From Turnera subulata (Eukaryota; Streptophyta; Magnoliopsida; Malpighiales; Passifloraceae): 64,000 nt of DNA. Shown piece by piece: positions 37,079 through 45,026 of this stretch. The stretch covers positions 62,001-126,000 of the forward strand of contig JAKUCV010002243.1 in the NCBI GenBank assembly GCA_028386065.3, read 5' to 3'. Both the position numbers and the translations under genes were made by a program. Positions within the stretch are counted from its first letter, which is position 1; the number at the start of each line of letters is the position of its first letter. The notes beneath the pieces were generated by a model, which worked only from the letters and a program-made list of their open reading frames with translations, was not told where the DNA came from and searched no databases.

Positions 37079-37220
37079 AAGGATTACACACTAGAGGATG
37101 GAACTTCGTGTGTAATTCCTATAGCATCTCCATGTTTGCTCTTAAAAAAAAAAAAAAAAAAAACAGAAGAGATATATATAACTTGGAGTTGTTAGTATTA
37201 CACACGATGTTCTATACTCT
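37079..37220 (+). ncRNA. MIRNA-like hairpin d, with remnant of another 3' arm
   Basis: The 5' arm CGTGTGTAATTCCTATAGCA (from 37107) faces the 3' arm TTGGAGTTGTTAGTATTACA (from 37183). Pairing is weaker than in hairpin c. The terminal loop has gained a run of about 20 A (37144-37163). Just upstream, AAGGATTACACAC at 37079-37091 looks like a leftover 3' arm, so c and d arose by tandem duplication. The flank ATACTCTT, then GGATCCATCG at 37231-37240, matches hairpin a. Confidence 0.62.
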
Positions 37221-37342
37221 TAAACATTTGGGATCCATCGTTTCTGGGTACCTGCAGCTAAATTTTTTCTGTTGCTCTTTTTCTTGTTTTCCTGGCCTGA
37301 ATAAGCTAGCCTTGTGGTAAGTATTTCCTATATTTACCTTAG

Positions 37343-38260
37343 TTACCGGTTTTTGCTGCTATATTTGACATTTTGGTTACAGACAATCCTGTGCGTGTAC
37401 TATTGCATGTTTTTAGTTGTTGTAATGTGTACTATGGTTCTAAGTCTAACCTTGGCTTATGTTTGGTTTCCGTTTACTTAACTTCAACCACCAGTGGTTC
37501 TACCCTTAGCTTTCTTTTCTTTGGAACTGTTTTCTTATGTTTTTTTGCTGAAAAGATTCCAGGTATTACAGATCATCCCCTGCTTTTGGAGTCTTATGGC
37601 CATGTTTTCTTGGTGCTTTTTGCTGAATGGGTCAAATAAAAGCAACAGAATTCTTCATCAGGTCAACTTTTGAGATGTTCTGTTTCTAATTAATGGCCAT
37701 GGGTAGTTGAAGGACTGCATTCTATAATTACCTGCAAGAGTAAAGTAAATTAAATATTACCGTTGCAACAGTAAAGTAAATTAAATGTTGCTGGTGGAGT
37801 CTGAGTGAGTAAGGGAGAGTAATGTGGTGTCAGTGAATTACTATGTTTATTCAGGAACCTGAGAAAAAAAAAAAAGGTAAATAACAGACGAAGCTGGCAA
37901 AGACCAGGGTCATGAGCTAGTGGTTTTGCTTTTGCAGTTAAGGACGTAAGCAGATCACTACATTTTGATCACCGGTTTTTGCTGCTCTTTTTGGAAAGTT
38001 GGTTACAGCTTATGTACGTTGCATGTTTTAGTTATTGTCCTTGGCTTTCTTTTATTTGGAACCATAGGGGCTGTTCTCTTGGTGCTGTTAGAATAAGGAA
38101 GGAAACTAGCTATTCAAATTTGTTACCGGTTTTTGCTGCTCTTTTTGGAATTTTGGTTGCAGCTTACGTACGTTGCATGTTTTTAGTTGTTGTCCTTTGC
38201 TTTCTTTCCTTTGGAAACCATAGGGGCTGTTCTCTTGTTGCTTTTGCAGGATAGAATTCC
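37343..38260 (+). repeat. Repeated non-coding module, three copies (fourth at 41.3 kb)
   Basis: The start ACCGGTTTTTGCTGCT recurs near 37345, 37971, 38125 and 41347. It is followed by TTGCATG and TTAGTTGTTGT-type motifs, then GGAACCATAGGGGCTGTTCT. Open frames inside are not conserved between copies, so this is non-coding, probably the body of the hairpin host transcript. Confidence 0.7.
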
Positions 38261-38945
38261 AGGTATATACACGATGGTCCCCTGCTTTTGGAGGCAAATG
38301 GCCACGGGACAGTGCCCTTTTTCTATGGCGTGAAAGGCGTTTGGGGCTGTGTTGGAGAGGAAACTGATTCCCAGCTATATTGGCTTCTGCTGTTAGCAAA
38401 CCTGAAAGACTATTGTTGTCTGGTTTTGATGTTTTAGTCAAGGAAAGTAATTTCATTCTTGACAATGTTTTTTCTATTCCCAGAACATGTAATACTAATA
38501 CAGTAGCTATATAATGCCTTGAAACATATGGCATAGATCTGTTTGTAGTATAATAGGAGGGTGTCATGGACATCTGTCCCCCCATTTGATTCTGTAGATT
38601 TGCTGTTCCTAGCTTTGTGTGGAAATTGGTCCCGAGCTCTGCATCCAATCTTTGTTTTCGTTAATCGTACTTGCTTTCTTTTATGAACTGCCCAAAATCT
38701 CGGTATCAAAGTCTAAAAATGTCACAATTTCAACCAAAATTTCCTCCTTGTATTGGCTTGTCTGGTTTTCGGGATCTTGATTTTGATATGATTCAAGTAT
38801 CGGTATCAAAGATATGATAGAAAGGAGTTAGTTTTCTACCTTATCTACGTACTCTGTTCATGTTTTGATATGATTCAAGTATCGGTATCAAAGATATGAT
38901 AGAAAGGAGTTAGTTTTCTACCTTATCTGCGTACTCTGTTCATGT
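38123..38945 (+). repeat. Segmental duplication, copy 1 (copy 2 at 41345-42080)
   Basis: About 0.75 kb here and at 41345-42080 can be aligned by eye along their length: GATAGAATTCCAGGTATATA, CAGTGCCCTTTTTCTATGGC, TTCCCAGAACATGTAATAC and TGATAGAAAGGAGTT occur in both in the same order. A short third piece lies at about 48035-48262. No protein is supported in any copy. Confidence 0.75.
38781..38944. repeat. 82-bp tandem duplication
   Basis: Two nearly identical copies (38781-38862 and 38863-38944), each beginning TTTTGATATGATTCAAGTAT, with one base difference (CTACGTAC against CTGCGTAC). It sits at the end of the segmental duplication; the copy at 42.0 kb has only one unit. Confidence 0.9.
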
Positions 38946-39382
38946 TTCTTATTTGGTTGTGCTTGTGATCTATTAGTGGGAGAAAGAAACCCAAGATGAT
39001 TAAATGGGGCAAGTGTGTTTTTACAATACAAAACGGTTTTGCATGTAAATTTTGCTCTCTGGCATTTAAATACTTGTATCGTATAGTTTGGAAATGGTGG
39101 CTTACTGTCTATGAAAAATATTTATGGCCCTGTCAGAATACAAACTCAATGATATGTCAATTGAAAAACTGGTTCCAGATTCAGAGAAGTAGAACTTGCA
39201 ATAATAGTAATTTCCAAAATGTTTGGTTTCAGGTTTTATTTTTCTTCTTTATGCCGGTGCTACCATGAGAGCCCAATTTCAATCGCGCTCTGGCATCAAA
39301 CTAATAATATTAGAAAACTATGCCAAAAGCAAATAATATTACAAAACCTTTAGACTGAATTCAGTAGGTGTTTTGGGGGGTA

Positions 39383-39695
39383 GTGGGATTAGGATTCCAA
39401 TGTACAAAAAAAAAAAAAGGGAAAACATTTGGATGTAATGGGCGATATTTCGAAATTGTCACAAAACTTTTTTATTTTGTCCAAAATTGTCACCGAATTG
39501 CTCATGCATATAATTGTATGGGGGGGGCTTAGGATGGGGGGTTGTGGGATTAGGATTCCAATGTACAAAAAAAAAAAAGGGAAAACATTTGGATGTAATG
39601 GGCGATATTTCGAAATTGTCACAAAACTTTTTTATTTTGTCCAAAATTGTCACCGCACTGCTCATGCATATAATTGTATGAGGGGGTTAAAATCT
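39383..39695. repeat. 161-bp tandem duplication
   Basis: GTGGGATTAGGATTCCAATG starts at 39383 and again at 39544. Each copy continues through an A-run, GGGAAAACATTTGGATGTAA and CAAAATTGTCACCG to the ATAATTGTATG end. Differences are few. It is non-coding. Confidence 0.9.
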
Positions 39696-40107
39696 AATAA
39701 CCAACCTTAGACCAAAAAAACTACTGCCAACCGGCTTTTGTGTTAATCTATCAAATACAAAAAAATCAGCCTCCCTTCTAACTGTCCTCAAGGCTAAATC
39801 ATAATATTTTTTTTTCTTTTTCTGATATAGAATCCAATTAGTTGCTACAAAAATTCAACTAAAAATACAAAGTGATAAACGGTGTGGAGAGGCTGATGAA
39901 ATATCATTATCCTCATACAAACTCTAGCTAGAACAATGCCCAATAATATAATCCTCCATTCAAATCTCTCTCCATTCCTAAATTCAACTCTTCACATATC
40001 TCTTTGTTGTGGAGGAGTAACAAACATCTTGCTACTCTCAAACATGTTGTTTCTTCTCTCTATTCCAAATATTTTGGCCAAAAGGTACAGAATCACCAAC
40101 AAACCGA

Positions 40108-40175
40108 GAAGAACCACTTGTGTAATACCTAGCAACTCCAAAACTTCTTCAGGTTGAAGTTTTCATTACCACAGC
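40108..40175 (+). ncRNA. Decayed hairpin e (5' arm only)
   Basis: TTGTGTAATACCTAGCAACT (from 40118, continuing CC) is a clear match to the 5' arms of hairpins a-d, preceded by GAACC as in those loci. It is followed by a small perfect hairpin AAAACTTC/GAAGTTTT. The 3' arm is reduced to CATTACC. It lies 1.2 kb upstream of the second segmental copy, as c and d lie upstream of the first. Confidence 0.5.
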
Positions 40176-40550
40176 CATGTAACCTAACAAAATCAACGAT
40201 ATTGGCATTTGAGTTAGAAACTAGATTGAAAAAATAAATTAAAAAAAAACTGAGAAGTTAATAAAGGGAAAGCAGGAGCACGAGAGCAATAATCACGCAA
40301 GAAAAATCCTTGTGACACCTCTGCACTAATGCACCACTAGAGAATTGAAACCTAACGAATATATTAACCAATTGGTAAGTTTTCGTTCGTCGAGAAAAGA
40401 AATTTGAAAGTTTGTTCTCCGTATTCCAAGTTCCCAAGCAACCCATAATTTCATTAGGTGTCACGTTGGTTTTGGGCAACACTACTAACACCACTAATTT
40501 TCCCATAAGCATTACAAACAATCTTATCTTTAGCAGAAAAAAGACCATTT

Positions 40551-40591
40551 AACGTAATTTCAATATGTTAAAAAAAAAAACGTAATTTCAA
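40551..40591 (+). repeat. Ultra-short A-rich insertion with 13-bp direct repeats
   Basis: AACGTAATTTCAA occurs at 40551-40563 and 40579-40591. The 15 bp between are TATGTT followed by A. It has the same plan as the short insertions at 7.3, 23.9, 36.4, 47.8 and 50.5 kb. Confidence 0.6.
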
Positions 40592-40739
40592 ATTTTCAAT
40601 TAAACATTCCTAAAACCTGCATAACAAACAGCATAAAATGTCCACAAAAGACAAGAAATTTATAACAATAGTCTAATATTAAATCATCAACACATCATAC
40701 TACTAGAGGTCCAAAAACAAATATCTCACCTTTCATCAT

Positions 40740-41020
40740 CATTCACCCAGAGCCTGCTCCACAGCGGCTCCCTCCAGATCCCCATTTCTCTTCCAACTTG
40801 GATAAGACAGAAGGAACAGGTGCTTCTGTCTCCGATCGTCATAGCCTCCTCGGTACACGGCTGAGACGGCGGCGGGTGGGGAGGAGAGATGGAGTAGCGA
40901 AGGAGAGTGATGGGTGTTTGTGTGGGAGAGAGAGCAGAAAGGAGGAGACGGAGAAAAAAAAGATGCCTAGGGTTTGGGCTAGAGTTTTGCCTTTTCTTTT
41001 CTTTTTCTTGTTTTTTTAAG
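40740..41020 (-). other. GC-richer, leader-like segment with telo-box
   Basis: Read on the minus strand, AAACCCTAG (a telo-box found in plant promoters of translation-related genes) is followed by CT-rich leader-like sequence, then an ATG opening a 38-codon frame (MTIGDRST...). The composition resembles a 5' UTR and first exon, but I find no downstream exons, so it may be the start of a lost or unrecognised gene. Confidence 0.3.
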
Positions 41021-41344
41021 ACCTTTTAAACCGGGCTTCAACAAGCTCAGTCCAATAGAGAGATAATCCATTTGGGCTTAGTTATTTTCCAAATTCACAG
41101 CCCAAATACGATTAAACCAGGAACCAATTTAACAAATGGGAAACATGACTGAAAAAAAAAATTATGGAATGGGATTTAATAAATTAAAATGAAATAAAAA
41201 AAATCCAGGAAATAAATCTTATTAAAAGTAAATTCCACCAATATAACTAGATTAACAAAGTGACTAAAATTTTCCACCAAAAAAATTAAGCTAGCCACTA
41301 CATTTTGTGGTACGTAGCTAGTTTCCTTCCTTAATAACCTTTAG

Positions 41345-42080
41345 TTACCGGTTTTTGCTGCTCTATTTGACATTTTGGTTACAGCCTACATTGCATGGCT
41401 TTAGTTGTTGTAATGTGTACAATGATTCCATCCTCAGCTTATGTTTGGCTTCCGTTCAAACCAAAATGATTCTATCCTTAGCTTTCTTTTCTTTGGAACC
41501 ATAGGGGCTGTTCTCTTGGTGCTTTTGCAGGATAGAATTCCAGGTATATACACGATGATCCGTTAATGGCCATGGGCAGTGCCCTTTTTCTATGGCTCTT
41601 GAAATGTCCTCTGGTGCTGGAAAGGAAACTGGTTCCCAGATATATTGGATTCCGCTGTTATCAAACCTGAAGGATTGCTGTCCGGTATTGGTGGTTTAGT
41701 TAAGGACACTATCTGTCTCATTCTTGTCAACGTTTTTTTTTTTTATTCCCAGAACATGTAATACAGTAGCTATGGAATATTAATAGCAGGGTGCCATAGA
41801 CATCTGTCCTCTGCATCCATTGTGTTTTCGGGGTCGTACCTAGTTTTTTTTTCTATTTAGTTAATGTCCTCTAAATCCTAGGAAATTCCGAGCTTGAATG
41901 GCCCAGTGATGTTCCCGTAATAAAACCAGGTTTAAACTAAAAATATCTAAGTTGCCGCGCCAAGAATGAAATTTGGATTTGATATACGGCTTGCCTGGTT
42001 TTCGGGATTTTGGTTTTGATTTGGTTCAAGTTTCGGTATCAGCGTCTTTGATAGAAAGGAGTTTTGTACCTTAACCATGT
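41345..42080 (+). repeat. Segmental duplication, copy 2
   Basis: Homologous along its length to 38123-38945, including the repeated module start. It ends about 60 bp before the tRNA gene. The decayed hairpin e upstream suggests that a whole hairpin locus was copied here and then degraded. Confidence 0.75.
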
Positions 42081-42129
42081 TTTCTGTTCACCTACTTAAT
42101 TAGGTGTCGTGTTTACGAAACATATGGGT

Positions 42130-42135
42130 AAAAAA
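42130..42135 (-). terminator. RNA polymerase III terminator of tRNA-Leu
   Basis: Six T on the minus strand, three bases after the tRNA 3' end. Confidence 0.85.
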
Positions 42136-42137
42136 CA

Positions 42138-42138
<1 letters not shown>

Positions 42139-42217
<79 letters not shown>
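42139..42217 (-). tRNA. tRNA-Leu (anticodon UAG)
   Basis: The minus strand folds as a tRNA of 79 nt. Acceptor arms GACAGTT and AGCTGTC pair. The D arm contains the A box GGCCGAGTGGTC, the anticodon stem CCAGA/TCTGG encloses loop TTTAGGC with anticodon TAG, and the T arm has the B box GGGTTCAAATCCC. The extra arm is longer than in class I tRNAs, as expected for leucine. There is no intron, and CCA is not encoded. Confidence 0.97.
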
Positions 42218-42219
<2 letters not shown>

Positions 42220-42254
42220 GTTGTTTGATTTTATGTTTATCTTTTCCTATATAG

Positions 42255-42485
42255 CTGGCGTCCCGCTCTACAAGTTCTAAATAACTTTAATTATTTTTGT
42301 TCAATTCAAAATAACTTTTAATACTATCTTTAAATTTATCCTCTCTTTATCTTTATCTTTTATCTTTTATAAAGGTAAGTTAGATAATTTAAATAAATTT
42401 TATCTAAATTAAATCAAAGCTAATTGTTTCCTCAAGTATTGTGTCAAAATATAAGACGCGAGCTTGTGTGGGACGGAAGGAGTAC
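42255..42485. mobile_element. Possible degenerate MITE
   Basis: The left end has GCGTCCCGCTCTACAAG and the right end, inverted, reads CCTTCCGTCCCACACAAG. The interior is AT-rich and non-coding. The inverted repeats are imperfect and I cannot define a TSD, so this is tentative. Confidence 0.35.
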
Positions 42486-43014
42486 TAACGTAGATCCCAA
42501 ATTTTATCCCTTTTTGTTTTAGTCTTTCTATCGATTTTTTTTCTCTTTATCTTTCCTATTCAGTATCCGAAGCTAAACCCTAATTAATCCAAATCCAACC
42601 CGAATCCCGTGCATGATTATATGATAGATAAGTCAAGTTGATTGGCCATTATCCCCTTTATTGTATGATTGTATGGTGGTTCAAAAAGTTAATAATAATC
42701 AAGGAAAATGAGGCTTTAACTTTGCCATATCATTTAGCACTTCATATAAAATTAAAAAATAGATGTCATATTTGTGATCGAGGGATATAACTGACACGGT
42801 TCGAATGATTTATATAAAAAAGAATGATATGCTTTGAAATGAAATGGTGCAAAACGATGGATAAACTGAATTATGTATAACTAAATCTTAGCAGCAACAA
42901 GTTATTCATTTCATAGCTTACAATAAAGAACAAAATCAAAAAAAGTGTTGGCATATAACGTAAATGACTAGATGTCTTGTTTGGCAGCTAAACCAAACTT
43001 GAACCCATGTTTTT

Positions 43015-43264
43015 TTTTTTTGGCATAAAGATTATGCCGCGCGGGCTTTCATTAGCAAAAACTTACAAGATTACATACCAAATACACTTCAAACAAGTCA
43101 GTGGATATTAGATCCCTGTATAAGATAGGAGTCGACTCGAGCTATCGACTTCTAACCATGTATTCAGCTCACGTATATTTTCTAATATACTTCCCGGTTT
43201 CGACCAAAAAGATATTAGATCCCTGTACATCATTGTATAGGAAGGGCACAATATCGTCAGGAGG
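43015..43264 (-). mobile_element. 5'-truncated LINE-like tail (minus), interrupted by a second insertion
   Basis: CTTGAACCCATGTTTT flanks the segment (42998-43013 and 43265-43280). The insert starts with a T-run on the plus strand, i.e. a poly(A) tail on the minus strand, preceded by TTGTAAGTTTTTGCTAATGA and GCCC, which resembles a plant LINE 3' UTR. Without the nested insertion and its duplicated target it is about 140 bp. A further copy of TTGAACCCATG lies at 43347, so the target DNA itself was locally duplicated. Confidence 0.7.
43121..43210 (+). mobile_element. 90-bp LINE tail nested in another retroposon
   Basis: Flanked by an exact 17-bp TSD, GATATTAGATCCCTGTA (43104-43120 and 43211-43227). 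The insert is closely similar to the last ~90 bp of the LINE at 60267-62906: GAGTCGA, CGAGCTA, TGTATTCAGCTCA and ATATACTTCCCGGTTTCGACC, then five A. It is a 5'-truncated copy of the same family in plus orientation, inside the minus-strand tail around it. Confidence 0.88.
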
Positions 43265-43620
43265 CTTGAACCCATGTTTTTGAGTTTAATGAGTTGGCAT
43301 ATAACACAATTCACATAAATGACTTGTTTTGGCACCTAAACCAAACTTGAACCCATGATTTTGAGGTTTTTTTTGGGTCTAAAACATAGATGTTTTTGAG
43401 TTTAATGACATGTTTTCATGTTAATTTAATTTCAATCACTCTTGTTAAAAAATGCAACATGGCTAGGTCCAAGCCAACCCATTGGACAAGATAACTAAAA
43501 ATCCATTACACAACGACCGGCCAAACCTGCCAACAAGTCAAAAATGCCCCCCATAAAATCCCACTCGCTGTCTCGTTATCTTATCACTCCACTAAACCGC
43601 AACACTAACCAATACTGACA

Positions 43621-44766
43621 ATGGCAAAATTGTCAATCCCCTCCACGATCACGCTCTTCCTCCTCCTCCTCCTCCTCCTAATCTTTGTAATCTCCATCTC
43701 TCCGGTAACAGCCGGCGGCCGCCACATCATCAAATTTCGATCCCCAAACCTATACCCCGAAGGCCTCGCCTACGACCGCTCCGCCCAGCACTTCCTCGTC
43801 GGCTCCCTCCACCACCGCACAATCCACTCCGTCTCCGACGCCGGCGTCATCGAAACCTTCGTCTCCGACCCCTCCCTCCCGGAGAACTCCACCTTCTTGG
43901 GCCTCGCCGTCGACTCCATCCATCAGCGCCTCCTCGCCGTCGTCCACTCCTTGCCCCCACTCCCGCCCTTCAACGCCCTCGCCGCCTACGACCTCCGATC
44001 CCGCCGCCGCCTCTTCCTCGCCCCGCTCCTCTCCGAAGACGGCGGGGACAACAACAACAACCGCCGCCCCGTCGCCAACGACTTGGCGGTGGACTTCGAG
44101 GGCAACGCCTACGTCACCAACTCCCTCGGGTACCCGGAGGGGAACTTCATCTGGAAGGTCACCGCCGACGGGGAGGCGTCCGTCTTCTCGAGATCGCCGG
44201 CCTTCAACCACCACCCGGTCGACCGCGGCGCGCCGGAGAGCTACTGCGGCCTCAACGGGATCGCGTACGTCAGCAAGGGGTACTTCCTGGTGGTGCAGAC
44301 CAACACGGGGAAGCTGTTCAAGGTGGACGCGGAGGACGGGTCGGCGAGGACGGTGCTGCTCCCGGAGGACCTGCCGCTGGCGGACGGGATGGCGGTGAGG
44401 AAGGACGGCACGGTGGTGGTGGTGTCGCAGAACAAGGCGTGGTTTCTGAAGAGCGCAGACAGCTGGTCGGAGGGAGTGGTTTATGACCGGGTTGACCTCG
44501 ACACGGAGCGGTTCCCGACGGCGGCGGTGGTGGGGAGGGAGGAGAGGGTGTACGTGCTCTATGGGAGTGTTATGGAGGGTATTTTGGGGAATGGAGAAGG
44601 AGGTAGGGAGTGGTTTGGGATAGAGGAAGTGAGGTCGGAGAAGGAGAGTGGAGAAGATGATAATGCATGGGTTTATGTTTTGGTGGGTTTGGGTTTGGCT
44701 TATTTCATGTTCTGGAGGTTTCAGATGAAGCAGCTTGTCAAAAACATGGACAAGAAGATCAACTGA
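43621..44766 (+). CDS. NHL/SMP-30-like beta-propeller protein, membrane-anchored, 381 aa
   Basis: A single-exon gene starting at ATG 43621. Residues 1-30 are a very hydrophobic, leucine-rich signal peptide or anchor. The body fits a six-bladed beta-propeller of the SMP-30/gluconolactonase/NHL superfamily: NLYPEGLAYD, FLVGSLHHRTI, FLGLAVDS, DLAVDFEGNAYVTNS, FIWKVTADG, LNGIAY and LADGMAVRKDGTVVV are blade-type repeats. Near the C-terminus WVYVLVGLGLAYFMF is a transmembrane segment followed by a basic tail. Arabidopsis has an intronless homologue described as an NHL-domain or Ca-dependent phosphotriesterase-like protein. Substrate and activity are unknown to me. The first 900 bp are strongly GC-rich at third codon positions, unlike every other gene here. 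Confidence 0.85.
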   Translation: MAKLSIPSTITLFLLLLLLLIFVISISPVTAGGRHIIKFRSPNLYPEGLAYDRSAQHFLVGSLHHRTIHSVSDAGVIETFVSDPSLPENSTFLGLAVDSIHQRLLAVVHSLPPLPPFNALAAYDLRSRRRLFLAPLLSEDGGDNNNNRRPVANDLAVDFEGNAYVTNSLGYPEGNFIWKVTADGEASVFSRSPAFNHHPVDRGAPESYCGLNGIAYVSKGYFLVVQTNTGKLFKVDAEDGSARTVLLPEDLPLADGMAVRKDGTVVVVSQNKAWFLKSADSWSEGVVYDRVDLDTERFPTAAVVGREERVYVLYGSVMEGILGNGEGGREWFGIEEVRSEKESGEDDNAWVYVLVGLGLAYFMFWRFQMKQLVKNMDKKIN

Positions 44767-45026
44767 TGATGATTCTCCTTATTTGTTAGGTTGTTGTCTT
44801 TTTTTTCTTCTCATATATTTGGTTTTAGTTCTTAGGTTCTTGTAACAAAGCAGATAATGAATCTTTTTTTATTGAACAATGAAAATCTTGGATCTTTCTT
44901 TCATTCATGATCGAGGAAATGTACAGATTTTGGAGACAATTTAAGTTAAGAAAGCCACTTTGTGTTCACAGATTAATAGAACAGTATTAGTTGCCACTAG
45001 CCAGTGGACTGATCACTCAAAATCCG
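44767..45026. other. Convergent 3' UTR region
   Basis: 260 bp between two convergent stop codons. It must hold the 3' UTRs of both genes; an AATGAATC/TTTATTGAAC stretch near 44860-44880 could serve as an A-rich polyadenylation region for the plus-strand gene. Confidence 0.4.

Larger units (their letters stand above)
36585..37850 (+). repeat. Duplicated non-coding segment around hairpins c and d
   Basis: About 150 bp at 36585-36740 and 37690-37850 are similar, including the GTAGTTG start, A-rich AGTAAATTAA block and GTGGTGTCAGTGAA end. The two copies bracket hairpins c and d, showing that the hairpin locus has been duplicated together with flanking sequence. Confidence 0.6.

Noticed and set aside
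29927..37220. Hairpins a-d as MITEs
   Set aside because: No TSD or defined termini were found, loops differ between copies while flanks on both sides are shared, and TATA boxes precede them. A genome-wide copy count could still reverse this.
38106..38648. 180-codon minus-strand frame
   Set aside because: The homologous copy at 41.3-42.1 kb does not keep this frame, and no domain or signal is visible; it lies in duplicated non-coding sequence.
43750..44435. Minus-strand open frames of 154 and 64 codons across the NHL-like gene
   Set aside because: They are antisense shadows of a GC-rich coding sequence; low-complexity Val/Gly/Glu composition and no domain.
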